Source: Hyphomicrobiales bacterium (lineage in GTDB: Bacteria > Pseudomonadota > Alphaproteobacteria > Rhizobiales > MH13). Taken from it: 64,000 bases of DNA. Where the stretch lies: assembly GCA_017642935.1 (NCBI GenBank), contig JAEPOK010000002.1, positions 620,001 through 684,000 of the forward strand, in the 5' to 3' direction. Under the pieces are notes generated by a model, which saw only the letters and a program-made list of their open reading frames with translations, ran no database searches and was not told the DNA's origin. Position numbers and translations under genes: made by a program. This document shows positions 1-9,668 of this stretch, one piece after another (the first letter of the stretch is position 1; every line of letters starts with the position of its first letter).

Positions 1-934
1 CGGCGCCACAGCCGGAACGCGCGCGGCCCACGCCGGTCCAGAGATGCGGCTCAACATAGCCGAACTTGTCGGCGAGTTCCCGCGCTTTGGCCTGGTGGGC
101 AACCCCCAGTGAAATAGAGTCGTGGGCGCGATCGCGGATCAACTTGCCGTACTCATCATCAAGCTTTGAGACCAGGTGGTCGGCATACTCGCGGGCTTCT
201 TGTTCCGTGTCACGGACAATCACATGGACGCGCAGGCCATAATCCAGCGTACGATTGTGCTGCTCGGCCACGGCGTTCACCGCCTTCATGCGCTCCGCCA
301 GTTGGTCCTTGGGCTCCGGCCACATGAGGTAGACGTCGCAGTGCTTGCCGCAGAGTTCCAGCGCCGGTGGGGAGTAGCCGCCGAAATAGAGCAGCGGTCC
401 GCCGGTCTGATAGGGTTTGGCGGGGCCGGTGGGCACCTTGTCGAACTGGTAGATTTCGCCGTGATAGGTGATCTCATCCTGCGTCCAGGCTTGTTTGAGG
501 ATTTCCACCACCTCATGGCTGCGCTGGTAGCGATAAGCGCTATCCTCGCGTTGGCCGGGGAAATCGGAGGAAATGACGTTCAGCGTCAGGCGGCCGCGCA
601 ACATATGGTCGAGCGTTGCGACCGTGCGCGCCAACATGATCGGCTGCATCTCGCCGCAGCGGATGGCGGCCAGGAAGTTGATGTCTTTCGTGATCGGCGC
701 GCCGCCTGCCACGAAGCTCAGCGTGTCTTGGCCGACCTGATAGGAGGAGGGGCAGAGGATGTTGCGAAAGCCCTGGGCTTCAGCCTCTTTCAAAATGTCC
801 GAGCAGTGCTCCCAGCTGGACCGCAGCTTGCCGTCCGGCACGCCGAGAAACTCGTAATCATCGGAGCACAGAGCGGAGAACCACGAGACTTCGGCGGCAT
901 CGAGATCAGCGGAGGTTACAGGTACAATCGTCAT
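1..934 (-). CDS. LLM-class flavin-dependent monooxygenase, 3' end cut by window
   Basis: Translating the minus strand from the ATG at 934 gives an open frame of about 311 residues that runs off the left edge. It reads like the bacterial luciferase/alkanesulfonate monooxygenase (SsuD-like) TIM-barrel family: an early CSDDYEFLG region, the stretch RGRLTLNVISSDFPGQ with the next helix REDSAYRYQRSHEVVEILKQ, and the pair YHGEIYQF and YFGGYSPPALELCGKHCDVYLMW. Members use FMNH2 from a separate reductase to oxidise sulfonates, amines or other small substrates; the substrate cannot be read here. Upstream of the ATG there is only a weak GGAAA ribosome site. It is divergent from a GntR regulator, which may control it. 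Family sure, substrate unknown. Confidence 0.85.
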   Translation of the reverse strand, partial: MTIVPVTSADLDAAEVSWFSALCSDDYEFLGVPDGKLRSSWEHCSDILKEAEAQGFRNILCPSSYQVGQDTLSFVAGGAPITKDINFLAAIRCGEMQPIMLARTVATLDHMLRGRLTLNVISSDFPGQREDSAYRYQRSHEVVEILKQAWTQDEITYHGEIYQFDKVPTGPAKPYQTGGPLLYFGGYSPPALELCGKHCDVYLMWPEPKDQLAERMKAVNAVAEQHNRTLDYGLRVHVIVRDTEQEAREYADHLVSKLDDEYGKLIRDRAHDSISLGVAHQAKARELADKFGYVEPHLWTGVGRARSGCGA

Positions 935-1011
935 TGAAGCGGCGTTTCCATTCTTTGCGATGCGCGGATTGAGCGCACCTCATTTTTCTCTTGCATAGCA
1001 TTGCAGTTGAT

Positions 1012-1045
1012 GTAGATCAATGCTGTATCAATTTTGATTTTGACC
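1012..1045. promoter_or_regulatory. AT-rich divergent promoter with small inverted repeat
   Basis: The short gap between the monooxygenase gene and the GntR gene holds TTGAT-GTAG-ATCAA and a second copy-like ATCAA/TTGAT pair just downstream. Such repeats next to a GntR gene are plausible autoregulatory operators. This is inference from position and symmetry only. Confidence 0.3.
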
Positions 1046-1774
1046 GCCGTTTTGGACTCCCTTTTGCCGCGTAACAACTCCTCTGGATCTCTGCCCGTCT
1101 ATTTGCAGATCAGCGAAATGCTGATCCGCGATATCGGCTCGGGCCGTCTGCGCGACGGGGAGCGTCTTCCGCCGGAGCGCGAGATGGCCGCCTCCCTGTC
1201 GATTTCGGTGGGCACGCTACGCAAATCCCTCGGTGAGCTGGAAAAGCAGAGCCTTTTAGAGCGAGTGCACGGCTCGGGCAATTATGTGCGCGCCAGCGGC
1301 AATCCGAGCGGTGTCTACGCTTTCTTTCGCCTGGAGCTGATGGAAGGTGGGGGCCTTCCGACGGCCGAAGTGCTCGATATTGAGCGGCTGCCCAAGCCCG
1401 ACGATCTGCCCGCCTTTGGTGTGTCACCGGAGGGTCACCGCATTCGTCGCCTGCGCTCTTTGGGCGGACAACCGGCGGCGGTGGAAGAAATCTGGCTGGA
1501 CGGCAGCTACGTGGAGCGTCTCAACCGCGATGCGATCTCTGAATCGCTCTACCTCTATTACCGCCAAGCGCTGAATCTTTGGATCACCCGCGTCGAAGAT
1601 CGCGTCGGCGTTGGCCGCGTGCCGGACTGGGCACCGGAGGCGTTCGGTCAGCCGGTGGGCGCACCCGCCGGATTGGTGGAGCGCCTCAGCTTCGCCAAGG
1701 ACGGCAAGGTCGCCGAATACTCCCGCAACTGGTTCGACCCCGACAAGGCGCGCTACGTCACCCGCATGAAATGA
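1034..1774 (+). CDS. GntR-family (HutC/UTRA) transcriptional regulator
   Basis: The N-terminal 75 residues form a GntR winged helix: LPVYLQISEMLIRDIGSGRL, then GERLPPEREMAASLSISVGTLRKSL and the wing HGSGNYV. Residues about 90-245 match a UTRA effector domain, including ERLPKPDD and a late WFDPDKARYV segment. UTRA regulators bind a small ligand that releases them from DNA. The true start is uncertain: several in-frame TTG codons (1034, 1040, 1052, 1064) occur and no ATG precedes the helix; 1064 would begin just before the PVYLQI helix. It lies divergent from a flavin monooxygenase and 11 bases before an oxidoreductase in the same direction, so it probably controls one or both. Confidence 0.85.
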   Translation: MILTAVLDSLLPRNNSSGSLPVYLQISEMLIRDIGSGRLRDGERLPPEREMAASLSISVGTLRKSLGELEKQSLLERVHGSGNYVRASGNPSGVYAFFRLELMEGGGLPTAEVLDIERLPKPDDLPAFGVSPEGHRIRRLRSLGGQPAAVEEIWLDGSYVERLNRDAISESLYLYYRQALNLWITRVEDRVGVGRVPDWAPEAFGQPVGAPAGLVERLSFAKDGKVAEYSRNWFDPDKARYVTRMK

Positions 1775-1785
1775 GAACAAGACAC

Positions 1786-2964
1786 ATGGACAACATGAGC
1801 GATCCCACCAGCGAGGCGGCGGCCGAAGCGTTGACCGAGACCAAGCCGTTTCATCCCAATCCCAGCGATGAGCCGCCGACGCGCTACGGCATCGTCGGCA
1901 CGGGCATGATGGGGCAGGAGCATATCCGCAACATTGCGTTTTTGGAAAACGCCGAGGTGGTTGCCATCGCCGAGCCGGACGAGGGGATGCGCAAAGAGGC
2001 GAGTTTTCTCGCGCCCGATGCCACCGCCGTCGATAGCCTGGATGCGCTTCTGCATCTGGATGGGATCGACGCGCTCGTGATCGCCTCGCCCAACCATCTG
2101 CATGTTGGTCAGATGCAGGAGATTGCCGGTCGCCGTGCGCTTCCCTTGCTGGTGGAAAAGCCGGTTTACACCGATCCGTCGCATACGGCCCAATTGGCCG
2201 AGTTCGCTGCGCGCTATCCGGCGCTGGTCTGGGTGGCGATGGAATATCGCTATATGCCGCCCATCGCCTCGTTCTTAAGCCGGGTGCATGAAGAGACCGG
2301 CGGCATCAAGATGCTGTCGATCAAAGAGCATCGCTTTCCGTTTCTGGAAAAAGTCGGCGATTGGAACCGTTTCTCGTGCAACACCGGCGGGACAATGGTC
2401 GAAAAATGCTGCCACTTCTTCGATCTGATGCGCCTTGCGGTGCAGAGCGAGCCGGTGCGCGTGATGGCGACTGCCGGTCAGGCCGTGAACCATCTCGACG
2501 AGACCTATGATGGGCAGGTACCCGACATTTGGGACCATGGCTATGTGATCGTGGATTTTGAGAACGGCGCGCGCGGCATGCTGGAGCTTTGCATGTTCGC
2601 CGATGGCAGCCGCTATCAGGAAGAGATTTGCGCTGTCGGGTCCAAGGGCAAGATCGAGGCCTTTGTGCCGGGTCCGACCCGGTTTTGGCCGGCGCAGCTT
2701 GGCGTGCCGCCGGTGGCCAAAGTGATCGTCTCACCGCGCGACCCGAAAGGGCCGATGGAACTGGACATTCCGGTGGACGAAGACCTGCTGGAAGCCGGCG
2801 ACCACAATGGCGCGACCTTCTATCAGCATCAGCTATTCCTGGAGGCGATCCGCCAGGGCCGTCAGCCAGCGGTATCGCTGGCCGATGGCGCCATGGCGGT
2901 GCAGATGGGCATGGCCGCGCAGGAGTCCGCCCATACCGGCCAGGCCGTTCTTTTGTCGAGCTAG
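1786..2964 (+). CDS. Gfo/Idh/MocA-family NAD(P)-dependent oxidoreductase
   Basis: A classic Rossmann start is seen near residue 35 ([17 protein letters not shown]), followed by [16 protein letters not shown] and the family lysine in [10 protein letters not shown]. The C-terminal alpha/beta sheet domain includes [19 protein letters not shown], whose histidine is in the usual catalytic place. These enzymes oxidise or reduce sugars, inositols and related polyols. I chose ATG 1786 (a second ATG lies at 1795); GAGAAC upstream is a fair ribosome site. Its 3' end overlaps the dabA stop on the opposite strand by four bases. Substrate unknown; probably co-transcribed with the GntR gene. Confidence 0.85.
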   Translation: MDNMSDPTSEAAAEALTETKPFHPNPSDEPPTRYGIVGTGMMGQEHIRNIAFLENAEVVAIAEPDEGMRKEASFLAPDATAVDSLDALLHLDGIDALVIASPNHLHVGQMQEIAGRRALPLLVEKPVYTDPSHTAQLAEFAARYPALVWVAMEYRYMPPIASFLSRVHEETGGIKMLSIKEHRFPFLEKVGDWNRFSCNTGGTMVEKCCHFFDLMRLAVQSEPVRVMATAGQAVNHLDETYDGQVPDIWDHGYVIVDFENGARGMLELCMFADGSRYQEEICAVGSKGKIEAFVPGPTRFWPAQLGVPPVAKVIVSPRDPKGPMELDIPVDEDLLEAGDHNGATFYQHQLFLEAIRQGRQPAVSLADGAMAVQMGMAAQESAHTGQAVLLSS

Positions 2965-5357
2965 GCGGCCTGTTCCACGTCTGCTGGGGCGGACGCGGCC
3001 TCCCATTTCAGATCGCCGACATAGCGCATGGCCATCTTGCCTTCCGCGTCGAGGGCAAAGAGGTGCAACCATTTGTTGTCGAACAGATCGCGCACGCCTT
3101 CATGCCGTGAGAGAATGTCGCTCATCGCCTCGGTCGGCGCTTCGATGCAGACCGACAGCCGTAGCGGATCATGGGCGAATTTCTCGCCATCATGCACTGA
3201 CTGCCAAGGCAGGCCGGGGCAAAGGCTGCCGCCATTGCCTTCGACCACGCCGATACCGCCGACCACATTGTGGATGAGCTTGTTGCCGCCGCCAAAAGCT
3301 TCTGGTGCCACGGATGAGCCGTAATATTGCAGCGAGATCCAGCTGGCGACGACCACTGGCGCGGTCATGATGAGCTCCAGGACGCCAAAGCCGTTCGGCT
3401 CGTCTTTCTTCCAGTCGTAGGTATGCAGGAACGCCCGACCTTCCAGCGATTTGCCGGCGGTGCGTGAGCGTGGTGCGGCAATGAAGGCCTTACAACCTGC
3501 CAGCGCCCATTCGGGCCGGGTTTCTGCCCAGTCCTGGCTTCTTGGCGCGATCTGGTTCTCGCCGTCCGCCCGTGGCAGGCGTAGCGCCCGCTCGGCGCGG
3601 GTCACTTTGCCAGCCGCCTCGAACCAGCTCTTGATGGTTTTCAGCTCGGCCGTGTGGCCTGTCACCGACTGATCGTCTTCATAGAGCGTGATCGCATCGG
3701 TGGTGGTGTCGTGCAGGCCCGCAAGGAACAGTGTGTCCTCTGGGATCGTGATACCTTTTTCCACCAAGCCGTTGCGAACGTCTGCGTTGTTGAGCACAGC
3801 TGCCAGCAGCCGTGCATTCACTTCACCGGAGTACCCGCCGCAGGCACCGCAATGCAGCGCGCTTTTGTGCGGGTTGTTGGTGACGTTCGCGCCATGACCG
3901 GCGAGGACCACGATCTTGGCGAAGTCGCCTGTCAGCGACATGGCGCGCAGCACCGTGTTGGCTGCCTCGATCTGATCTTCTAGCGACAGTGATGGGTCGA
4001 GCCTTGGTGCTGGTTCATTTGGTGCATCGTTCTTGGTCATGCCCAGCGCATCGCGGACAAGCTTGCCGACATAGACCGGCCCGGTGGCTTCCACGAACGC
4101 GAAGGACGACACAGCGGCCAGTTTGAACCGGCCCCAGGCGCGGCTTGCCCGCTTGGAAAAGCGTGTTGCCTGATCCTTTTTCTCATCGTCCGCATCACCC
4201 GACACCGAGTGGAGGCCGGCGTTCAGAAGCACCGGCAGCCGATGCTCGGGAACATCGGAGGCAAAGCCCTTATGCGAGGTGATAATGCCGAAGAATCCGG
4301 CAAAACCAAGCGTCTCGATGGCCGGGTCAACTGCTTCCAGCGCCCGCCGGAAAACTTCTGAGCGCACATCAATGCAGAAGGCGGCTTGTAGCGTTTTGCG
4401 CTTGTCGGATGCCTGCGGGGCAGGTGCGGCGAACATGTCGGCCAAACCACGCTGGGCGGCCCGTTCGGCGGCTTCCTGCAACACCTGATCTAGGACCAAA
4501 TCGGCGGTCGGCTCGACGGGTTCGGCATACTTGGCGGCCGCTTCGCGCCAGCTTTTTTCAATCGTGCCCTTGGCGTGCAGATAAAGGGCTTCGGCCCATA
4601 CCAGGCGGATGGCAAGGAACTCGATGCCGGTTGTATCGGTTTCGCCGGCAAGTTCGGCCTGCCACAGCTTGTAGCGGGCGACCTGGCTCCACCCGCCCAA
4701 GGAGGTCAGCTGGCCATGGAAGAAGGTCGGCCAGGCCGCCTCTGGCAGATCAAGGGTTTTGACGGCCCGCAGAATGGCGTCCGGCGCGTTGTCAGGTGCG
4801 TCCACGACATGCTGCGCAAAGCCTTTCAGCCCCGCAATCTCAGGCGTCAAATCGTGGGTGGCGGTTTCGCGCCAAGCGGCATAGGCGTTGCGGCCCTTTG
4901 GTGCGGCCCAAAGCGCTTGACCTTGGTCGAAATAGCCAGCAGCCCAGACCCCAATCCGATAGGAAATAATGCTTGGCCAGTCGATGCCGGTGACGTTGGC
5001 GGCAAGGCTTGCCACGGTCGGCAGGCGCTGGGCCTCGGCTTCGGTGATCGTTTGCGGCTTGGCGACAGCGGCGCGCACTGCTTCTGCATTGGCAGGCCGC
5101 AGCGCTTGCGGCGCGCTGGCGATGGCGGCGGTGATGTCGGCGTCGGTGATTTCGCCCTTGGCGATTTTCTCGCCGTACCATTCGCGCGGCATGGTCATGA
5201 CGACCCCGGACACGCGGGCCAGCAACGCGCCGGTTTCAGCGAGCGACATGTGAGACTGGCCGAGATAGGGGTTGACGGCAACCGAAGAGGCCAGCGGCCA
5301 GACCGGCGGAACGGCCCGAACGGCTTGGTCGGCAGCTTGGAGGTGAGACTGGGTCAT
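2961..5357 (-). CDS. dabA: DabA, inorganic carbon transporter catalytic subunit (DUF2309/UPF0753)
   Basis: A 798-residue protein of the DUF2309 family. DabA is the soluble beta-carbonic-anhydrase-like partner of DabB, thought to hydrate CO2 vectorially and trap bicarbonate in the cytoplasm using ion-motive force. The four zinc/active-site residues known in the Halothiobacillus protein are visible with the right spacing: Cys328 and Asp330 in FCIDVRSE, His488 in [11 protein letters not shown] and Cys503 in ALHCGACGG (15 residues after His488, as in the family). The start ATG at 5357 is followed by [20 protein letters not shown], typical of the family. It lies 18 bases after dabB in the same direction, so the pair is an operon. 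Confidence 0.93.
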   Translation of the reverse strand: MTQSHLQAADQAVRAVPPVWPLASSVAVNPYLGQSHMSLAETGALLARVSGVVMTMPREWYGEKIAKGEITDADITAAIASAPQALRPANAEAVRAAVAKPQTITEAEAQRLPTVASLAANVTGIDWPSIISYRIGVWAAGYFDQGQALWAAPKGRNAYAAWRETATHDLTPEIAGLKGFAQHVVDAPDNAPDAILRAVKTLDLPEAAWPTFFHGQLTSLGGWSQVARYKLWQAELAGETDTTGIEFLAIRLVWAEALYLHAKGTIEKSWREAAAKYAEPVEPTADLVLDQVLQEAAERAAQRGLADMFAAPAPQASDKRKTLQAAFCIDVRSEVFRRALEAVDPAIETLGFAGFFGIITSHKGFASDVPEHRLPVLLNAGLHSVSGDADDEKKDQATRFSKRASRAWGRFKLAAVSSFAFVEATGPVYVGKLVRDALGMTKNDAPNEPAPRLDPSLSLEDQIEAANTVLRAMSLTGDFAKIVVLAGHGANVTNNPHKSALHCGACGGYSGEVNARLLAAVLNNADVRNGLVEKGITIPEDTLFLAGLHDTTTDAITLYEDDQSVTGHTAELKTIKSWFEAAGKVTRAERALRLPRADGENQIAPRSQDWAETRPEWALAGCKAFIAAPRSRTAGKSLEGRAFLHTYDWKKDEPNGFGVLELIMTAPVVVASWISLQYYGSSVAPEAFGGGNKLIHNVVGGIGVVEGNGGSLCPGLPWQSVHDGEKFAHDPLRLSVCIEAPTEAMSDILSRHEGVRDLFDNKWLHLFALDAEGKMAMRYVGDLKWEAASAPADVEQAA

Positions 5358-5375
5358 TGGATGCGCTCCCGAACC

Positions 5376-6959
5376 TTAGGATGAAGATTTGATGGCAGTG
5401 TTTTTGATCGAATGGCCTTTGATCAGACGATCAAAGACGGCGTTGGCGTAAAGCCCGTTGGCGAGGTGAACCCGCAGGCCCGCCGCGGCCGGGTGGTAGG
5501 CCCAGAGCGGGAAGAGTGCCTGCGCGACCGCGACTAGGCCGAAGCTGACGATGGAGAGCACGATGAGCGCCCATTCCAGCGGTCCAGGCGCCAGGGTGGC
5601 GGGTAGAGTGCCAACCATGATCCAGTCCGCGCCGGTCTGCAGGGCGAAATAGGCAAGCGCGGTGGCAAGCGCATATTGTGAGGTGCGCAAGGTGAGCACC
5701 CAAGGCGCTTTATCGGCAAGACCTTGAGCCAGCAAATACGCCACACCGAAGATCAGGATCGCGCCAAGCGCGAGGGCCTGCGGCGACTTGCTGTCGAAGC
5801 CGAAGGAGAACGCAAAGAGCGTTGCGACCACGGCGTAGATAGCGATGGCGATCAAAAACGCTTTGCCGACGGCGCCGGGGCTTGGCACGGCAACAGGGCC
5901 AGGGCGGCGGATGGACGCCACCAGATCAACAGTGCCGCCGGAGGCGAGAAACGCGTGTGCCTTGTAAAGCGAGTGGGCGACGATGTGGAGCAGGGCCAGC
6001 GGGAAGAGCGCAAGGCCGCATTGCAGGATCATGAAGCCCATCTGCGCCACGGTGGACCAGGCGAGCGAGGTTTTCACTGCGGATTGGGTGAGCATGACCA
6101 GGCCGCCGAACAGGGCTGTGAAGCCGCCGATCATCACCAGCACGGCGAGAACGCCAGGGGCAAGCAGCATAACGTCTGCAAAGCGGATAAGGAGGAAACC
6201 GCCGGCATTGATGACACCAGCATGCAGCAGGGCGGAGACCGGCGTTGGGGTTTCCATCACCTCGGTCAGCCAGCCATGGGTGGGGAACTGGGCTGATTTC
6301 AAGAGCGCGGCGAGCGCGAGAAGGCCTGCAACCCAGAGGGTGCTGGCCGTCGCTTGGCCATCGGATGCTTGCGCGAGAATGGCGGCGATGTCGCCCGTGC
6401 CGTAGTTCACCATGAGGATGAGCGCGGCGGCGAGCAGTGCGACATCACCGGCGCGCGAGACGATCCATTTTTTCTTGGCGGCGCGCTGGGCTTCCACACG
6501 CTCTGGATAGAAGAGAAGAAGCTGATGCAGGAAGAGGCTGGTGCCGATCCAGGCGAGCACAAGCTGCACCAGCGTGCCGGATTGGACGAGCAGCAGCACC
6601 GAGGCGAGGGTGAGCAGCATCCAGCCGGTGAACGGGCCTTGCTTGGCTTCACCGTCGAGATAGGTGCCGGAGAACCGCAGCACCACCCAGCCGACGAATG
6701 ACACGAGCATCATCATGATGACCGACAGCGCATCGACGCGCGTGCTCAAACCAAAGCTGGAAATGCCCAGCGTTGGCGACGTCGCCGCGCCATTCACCAG
6801 CAACAGCGCGCCCACCAAAGCAGAGACGGCAAAGGCGGCAAGCGCTGCAATCTCAGCCAGTTTCACCGTTGCGGTGGGGCGAAACGACGGCCCGCGAAAA
6901 GCAAAGATGGCAGCGGCGATCAGCGCCAAAGGCGCGAGGAAGGCAAGAAGTGCGTACAC
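5376..6959 (-). CDS. dabB: DabB, proton-conducting membrane subunit (NuoL/MrpA-like)
   Basis: A 527-residue very hydrophobic protein with about 13-14 membrane segments, related to complex I subunit NuoL. The core proton-antiporter region is clear: KSAQFPTHGWLTEVMETPTPVSALLHAGVINAGGFLLIR, followed by TSLAWSTVAQMGFM and LLHIVAHSLYKAHAFL. DabB anchors DabA to the membrane and supplies the cation flux that drives CO2 hydration. There are no other Nuo or Mrp genes nearby, so this is a DAB pair and not part of complex I or an Mrp antiporter. It is the first gene of the operon, divergent from a LysR regulator 107 bases away. Confidence 0.92.
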   Translation of the reverse strand: MYALLAFLAPLALIAAAIFAFRGPSFRPTATVKLAEIAALAAFAVSALVGALLLVNGAATSPTLGISSFGLSTRVDALSVIMMMLVSFVGWVVLRFSGTYLDGEAKQGPFTGWMLLTLASVLLLVQSGTLVQLVLAWIGTSLFLHQLLLFYPERVEAQRAAKKKWIVSRAGDVALLAAALILMVNYGTGDIAAILAQASDGQATASTLWVAGLLALAALLKSAQFPTHGWLTEVMETPTPVSALLHAGVINAGGFLLIRFADVMLLAPGVLAVLVMIGGFTALFGGLVMLTQSAVKTSLAWSTVAQMGFMILQCGLALFPLALLHIVAHSLYKAHAFLASGGTVDLVASIRRPGPVAVPSPGAVGKAFLIAIAIYAVVATLFAFSFGFDSKSPQALALGAILIFGVAYLLAQGLADKAPWVLTLRTSQYALATALAYFALQTGADWIMVGTLPATLAPGPLEWALIVLSIVSFGLVAVAQALFPLWAYHPAAAGLRVHLANGLYANAVFDRLIKGHSIKNTAIKSSS

Positions 6960-7046
6960 GGAGAGTCTCCAGCCGGTGTTCGATGCGTAGTCGGTGGGGA
7001 TTAACGCGTAGGATTCTCCAATAAAAATACATTGTTTAGCGAAAAA

Positions 7047-7065
7047 CGTTCACTTAAAACGAACG
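7047..7065. promoter_or_regulatory. Candidate LysR box between dabB and its regulator
   Basis: The pair CGTTC and GAACG, separated by nine bases, forms a symmetrical site ending one base before the LysR start codon. It fits the T-N11-A form of LysR-type sites and probably serves for autoregulation and dabBA control. The assignment rests on symmetry and position. Confidence 0.45.
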
Positions 7066-7066
7066 A

Positions 7067-7966
7067 ATGGCTCCACTCAATTACAATCATCTGCGCTATT
7101 TTCGTGCCGTTGCCCACACCGGTAACCTCACACGCACCGCCGAACAGCTGAATATCTCGCAGTCGGCGCTGTCGGTTCAGATCAAACGGCTGGAAGAACA
7201 GCTCGGGCATCAGCTGTTCGAGCGGAGGGGTCGTGCGTTGCATCTGACTGAGGCTGGGCGCCTCACGCTGGACCATGCCGATACGATTTTTGCGACTGGC
7301 GATGAGCTGCTTTCGACCTTGCGTCAGGAGGGCCAGACCCGGCGTGCGGTGCGCGTTGGATCGCTGGCGACGCTGTCGCGCAACTTTCAGCTTAGTTTTT
7401 TGAAACCGTTGCTTGGACGCGCTGACGTCGATCTCATTCTGCGCTCCGGTGGGGCGGAAGACCTTTTACGGGGTCTTGAGACGTTGAACCTTGACGTGGT
7501 GTTGATGAATCAACCACCGCCACGCGATGCGCTCTCCAGTTTCGTGGCGCACCGGCTGGACGAACAGATTGTCAGTCTGGTCGGCACTCGTGAGCGGATT
7601 TCAGGTGAGACGATCGAAGCGCTGCTTGCGGCCCATCCGGTTGTTCTGCCAACGCCGGAAAGCAGCGTGCGCCTGGGATTTGACGCTTGGATGGAGCGGC
7701 TTGATCTGCGCCCGCAAATCGCGGCCGAGGTCGATGATATGGCGATGATGCGTCTGCTCGCCCGCGAGGGCGTCGGACTGGCCGTGCTGCCGCCCATCGT
7801 GGTGCAGGATGAGCTGGCTTCAGGCCTGCTCGTCGAAGCCGCGCCTTTGCCGGATTTGGCCGAAACCTTCTACGCCGTCACCATGGAGCGCACTTTCCCC
7901 AATCCGCTGGTGCGCGAGCTGTTGACGACCAAGGAGAATGATCCGCCCGTTGACCAAAAATCTTGA
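7067..7966 (+). CDS. LysR-family transcriptional regulator of the dab operon
   Basis: The first 60 residues are a standard LysR helix-turn-helix: NYNHLRYFRAVAHTGNLTRTAEQLNISQSALSVQIKRLEEQLG. The rest is the periplasmic-binding-protein-like effector domain, with DLILRSGGAEDLLRGLETLNLDVVLM and LLAREGVGLAVLPPIVV. It is divergent from dabB-dabA. LysR regulators next to DAB genes are known, and CbbR-like regulators of carbon fixation belong to the same family, so control by CO2 or a metabolite is likely (inference). There is no clear ribosome site before ATG 7067; the bases there form a possible LysR box, so translation may be weak or leaderless. Confidence 0.88.
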   Translation: MAPLNYNHLRYFRAVAHTGNLTRTAEQLNISQSALSVQIKRLEEQLGHQLFERRGRALHLTEAGRLTLDHADTIFATGDELLSTLRQEGQTRRAVRVGSLATLSRNFQLSFLKPLLGRADVDLILRSGGAEDLLRGLETLNLDVVLMNQPPPRDALSSFVAHRLDEQIVSLVGTRERISGETIEALLAAHPVVLPTPESSVRLGFDAWMERLDLRPQIAAEVDDMAMMRLLAREGVGLAVLPPIVVQDELASGLLVEAAPLPDLAETFYAVTMERTFPNPLVRELLTTKENDPPVDQKS

Positions 7967-8087
7967 TGGTCGACTTCGATCATCACGTCGGGATGCCGAC
8001 GAAATTCCGGCATCGCTATCAACCGTACAATTTCACTTGCAGTTGTCTCAGAGGTGGTGCCACGGCGCATGGAATAATGGCGTGCAA

Positions 8088-8272
8088 TTGCTGAAACCGG
8101 GGCTTTTGCGTTGGATACGAAGCCAGAGACCGGTGCACATTAGCTGGCAATCCGCTGGGATTCATCGGCAGCTTACTTGGAAAGCGGCGATCGCATACCC
8201 GGCGATCTGGGGTCGTATCCGGATGAAGAACTGCAGGATGTGGCTTGGGCGTTCACTGGCCAGGACTGAGCG
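8088..8272 (+). pseudogene. Decayed cupin gene (3' part), paralogue of the cupin at 9710
   Basis: Reading the plus strand in shifting frames recovers the second half of a cupin. In one frame are GVQLLKPG then CVGYEARD; after a frameshift near 8140 comes AAYLESGDRIPGDLGSYPDEELQ ending in AWAFTGQD and a stop at 8270-8272. The intact cupin at 9710 has EQVLTPGMCAGFRAGG, VIYLEIGDRTPGDEGSYPEDDLK and AWVFTRKDG at the same places. At least two frameshifts and an in-frame stop break it. The 5' half could not be recognised. The remaining bases of this gap (7967-8087 and 8273-8457) show no gene; an AT-rich stretch at 8325-8400 may hold the promoter of the next gene. Confidence 0.7.
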
Positions 8273-8457
8273 TTTTGATCGTTCCCAACTGTGCTGTCAG
8301 GTGTGGCGATTCGGTCGCACAATCTCAAAATTCGTAAACAAACCGTAAAGGAAGTTCGCTTTTTTCCCGTCTGGAATGAAGCACTATGTTGACTCGGTAA
8401 TTGGAGAAACGCTTCCTTTCCATCGAAATTGCCAATTGCTGTTTGGGGGAAAGCTTC

Positions 8458-9234
8458 ATGGATAGGATAGCAACTCTTAGATTGGTCGCTGGGCTCGGTC
8501 TAGCTGTAGGAATCGCCTTTTATGCTGCCGGGCCGGCCAATGCGCAAATGTCGGCCAATGATCCAACCATTCCGTCCGGTTACAATTATGGTAGCGCGGC
8601 GATCGGTGCCGAGATCCGCTTCTTCAGCTCTCAAGTAAACGTGACGTCTGACTTCAACGGCAACGTTTACAGTTCGCAGGTTGACGTTGACAGCATTGAT
8701 CCAGGCGTCGACGCCTACATCACTATCCTCGCTTCACCGGAAACTGGAACCTCTGTCTTTGCCGGCGCTTGGGCAGCGCCTACAGCGTCTATTGACGTTG
8801 ATACGCAGAATTTTCGAAGCGCTGCTGATTTCATTCGGACGCAGTTTCAGTTCAATCCCAACATTGTGTCGGGCTTTCTTGGACTTGAACAGGTGCTGTG
8901 GGCGCTGGACTCAACCCGTGTAGCTGGACGCGCCTACGCTGGTGGTCGTTTGTCGACCTGGGACTTTACTGCGACTGGCGCCGGCGCCGGCGCTATCAAT
9001 TTCTCCGACTCGGGAACGGCCGTCGTCCCCGCCGGTGGTTTTGATCTCAGCATCGAGTATGACAAGCCCCACGACAGTCCTTTGTATGGATTCACTGTTG
9101 GCGCCTATGCCGGCCTGCAAGTGCAGGGTGGGTATGACATCAACAACACCTACAACACCATTGTTGATCACAGGATTGATGTTGAAACAGGAGTTACCGC
9201 GTATGGCGGTCTCCGCATTCGACGGACGTTCTAG
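8458..9234 (+). CDS. Secreted, probably outer-membrane beta-barrel protein of unknown function
   Basis: 258 residues. The N-terminus is a signal peptide (positive start, hydrophobic run LVAGLGLAVGIAFYAA, cleavage after GPANAQ, about residue 30). The mature part is polar, rich in Ser, Thr, Asp and Tyr, with alternating strand patterns and a C-terminal LRIRRTF ending in phenylalanine, the usual signature of an outer-membrane barrel. No known motif was seen. ATG 8458 is chosen because a GGGGGA ribosome site sits ten bases upstream and the signal peptide starts there; an upstream TTG at 8401 would add a non-signal extension. It sits between a cupin pseudogene and a tRNA fossil, so it could be part of an old insertion. 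Confidence 0.65.
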   Translation: MDRIATLRLVAGLGLAVGIAFYAAGPANAQMSANDPTIPSGYNYGSAAIGAEIRFFSSQVNVTSDFNGNVYSSQVDVDSIDPGVDAYITILASPETGTSVFAGAWAAPTASIDVDTQNFRSAADFIRTQFQFNPNIVSGFLGLEQVLWALDSTRVAGRAYAGGRLSTWDFTATGAGAGAINFSDSGTAVVPAGGFDLSIEYDKPHDSPLYGFTVGAYAGLQVQGGYDINNTYNTIVDHRIDVETGVTAYGGLRIRRTF

Positions 9235-9311
9235 GGATCAGCAATTCCGCGGCGTCGACCAAACTGGTCGGCGCGGCCTTGATCAGTTTTTCATCGACCG
9301 TGGCTCCAATT

Positions 9312-9360
9312 CGGAGAAACGCGGATTCGAACCCTAGTTTCGCAAAGCGCACATTGGTTT
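9312..9360 (-). pseudogene. tRNA-Ser 3'-half fossil, probable old attachment-site remnant
   Basis: About 39 of 47 positions match the intact tRNA-Ser(CGA) at 52045-52133 in the same orientation. The fragment covers the acceptor 3' strand, T arm (GATTCGAACCCT), long variable arm (CGCAAAGCGCACA) and the start of the anticodon stem (GGTTT). Mismatches break the T stem, so it cannot be a working tRNA. The rest of the gap 9235-9709 shows no convincing gene. A tRNA piece from the 3' end to the anticodon region is just what integrating elements duplicate. Confidence 0.65.
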
Positions 9361-9668
9361 CCCAATAGTTCCGTTTTGTTGCTCCAGTATCTGACCCTAG
9401 GCCGCCCCGGAGGCTGGTGGCTGGTGGGTGCTGGTCAGTCAAGCCGCGGTCGCGCCTGTTCGGGTGGTTGATGCTGGCGTTGATGGCGGTGATCTTGGAC
9501 CGAGACGTGCCGAAGATCGTTGGGCGCATGGAATCCCAAGCGCTGAATCGACCGCTCGACATGCTCCGGTCAGACCTCCGCCTGGCCTATTGCTGAGCCG
9601 TCGGCAGCCGCTGTGTTGACCTCTCAGACCTATGGGTAAGGGTCTTTTCCGCTCAGTTCTTCTATTAT

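Noticed and set aside
176-937. Plus-strand 253-codon frame opposite the flavin monooxygenase
   Set aside because: It is the shadow of the real minus-strand gene, whose translation shows clear family motifs.
2961-2964. Four-base overlaps of convergent stop codons (2961-2964, 12298-12301) as signs of gene truncation
   Set aside because: Both pairs of proteins are full length; tightly packed convergent ends are common in compact genomes.
7938-8348. 136-codon open frame covering the cupin pseudogene
   Set aside because: Only part of the frame matches the cupin; the match moves to another frame at about 8140, so this is decayed sequence.
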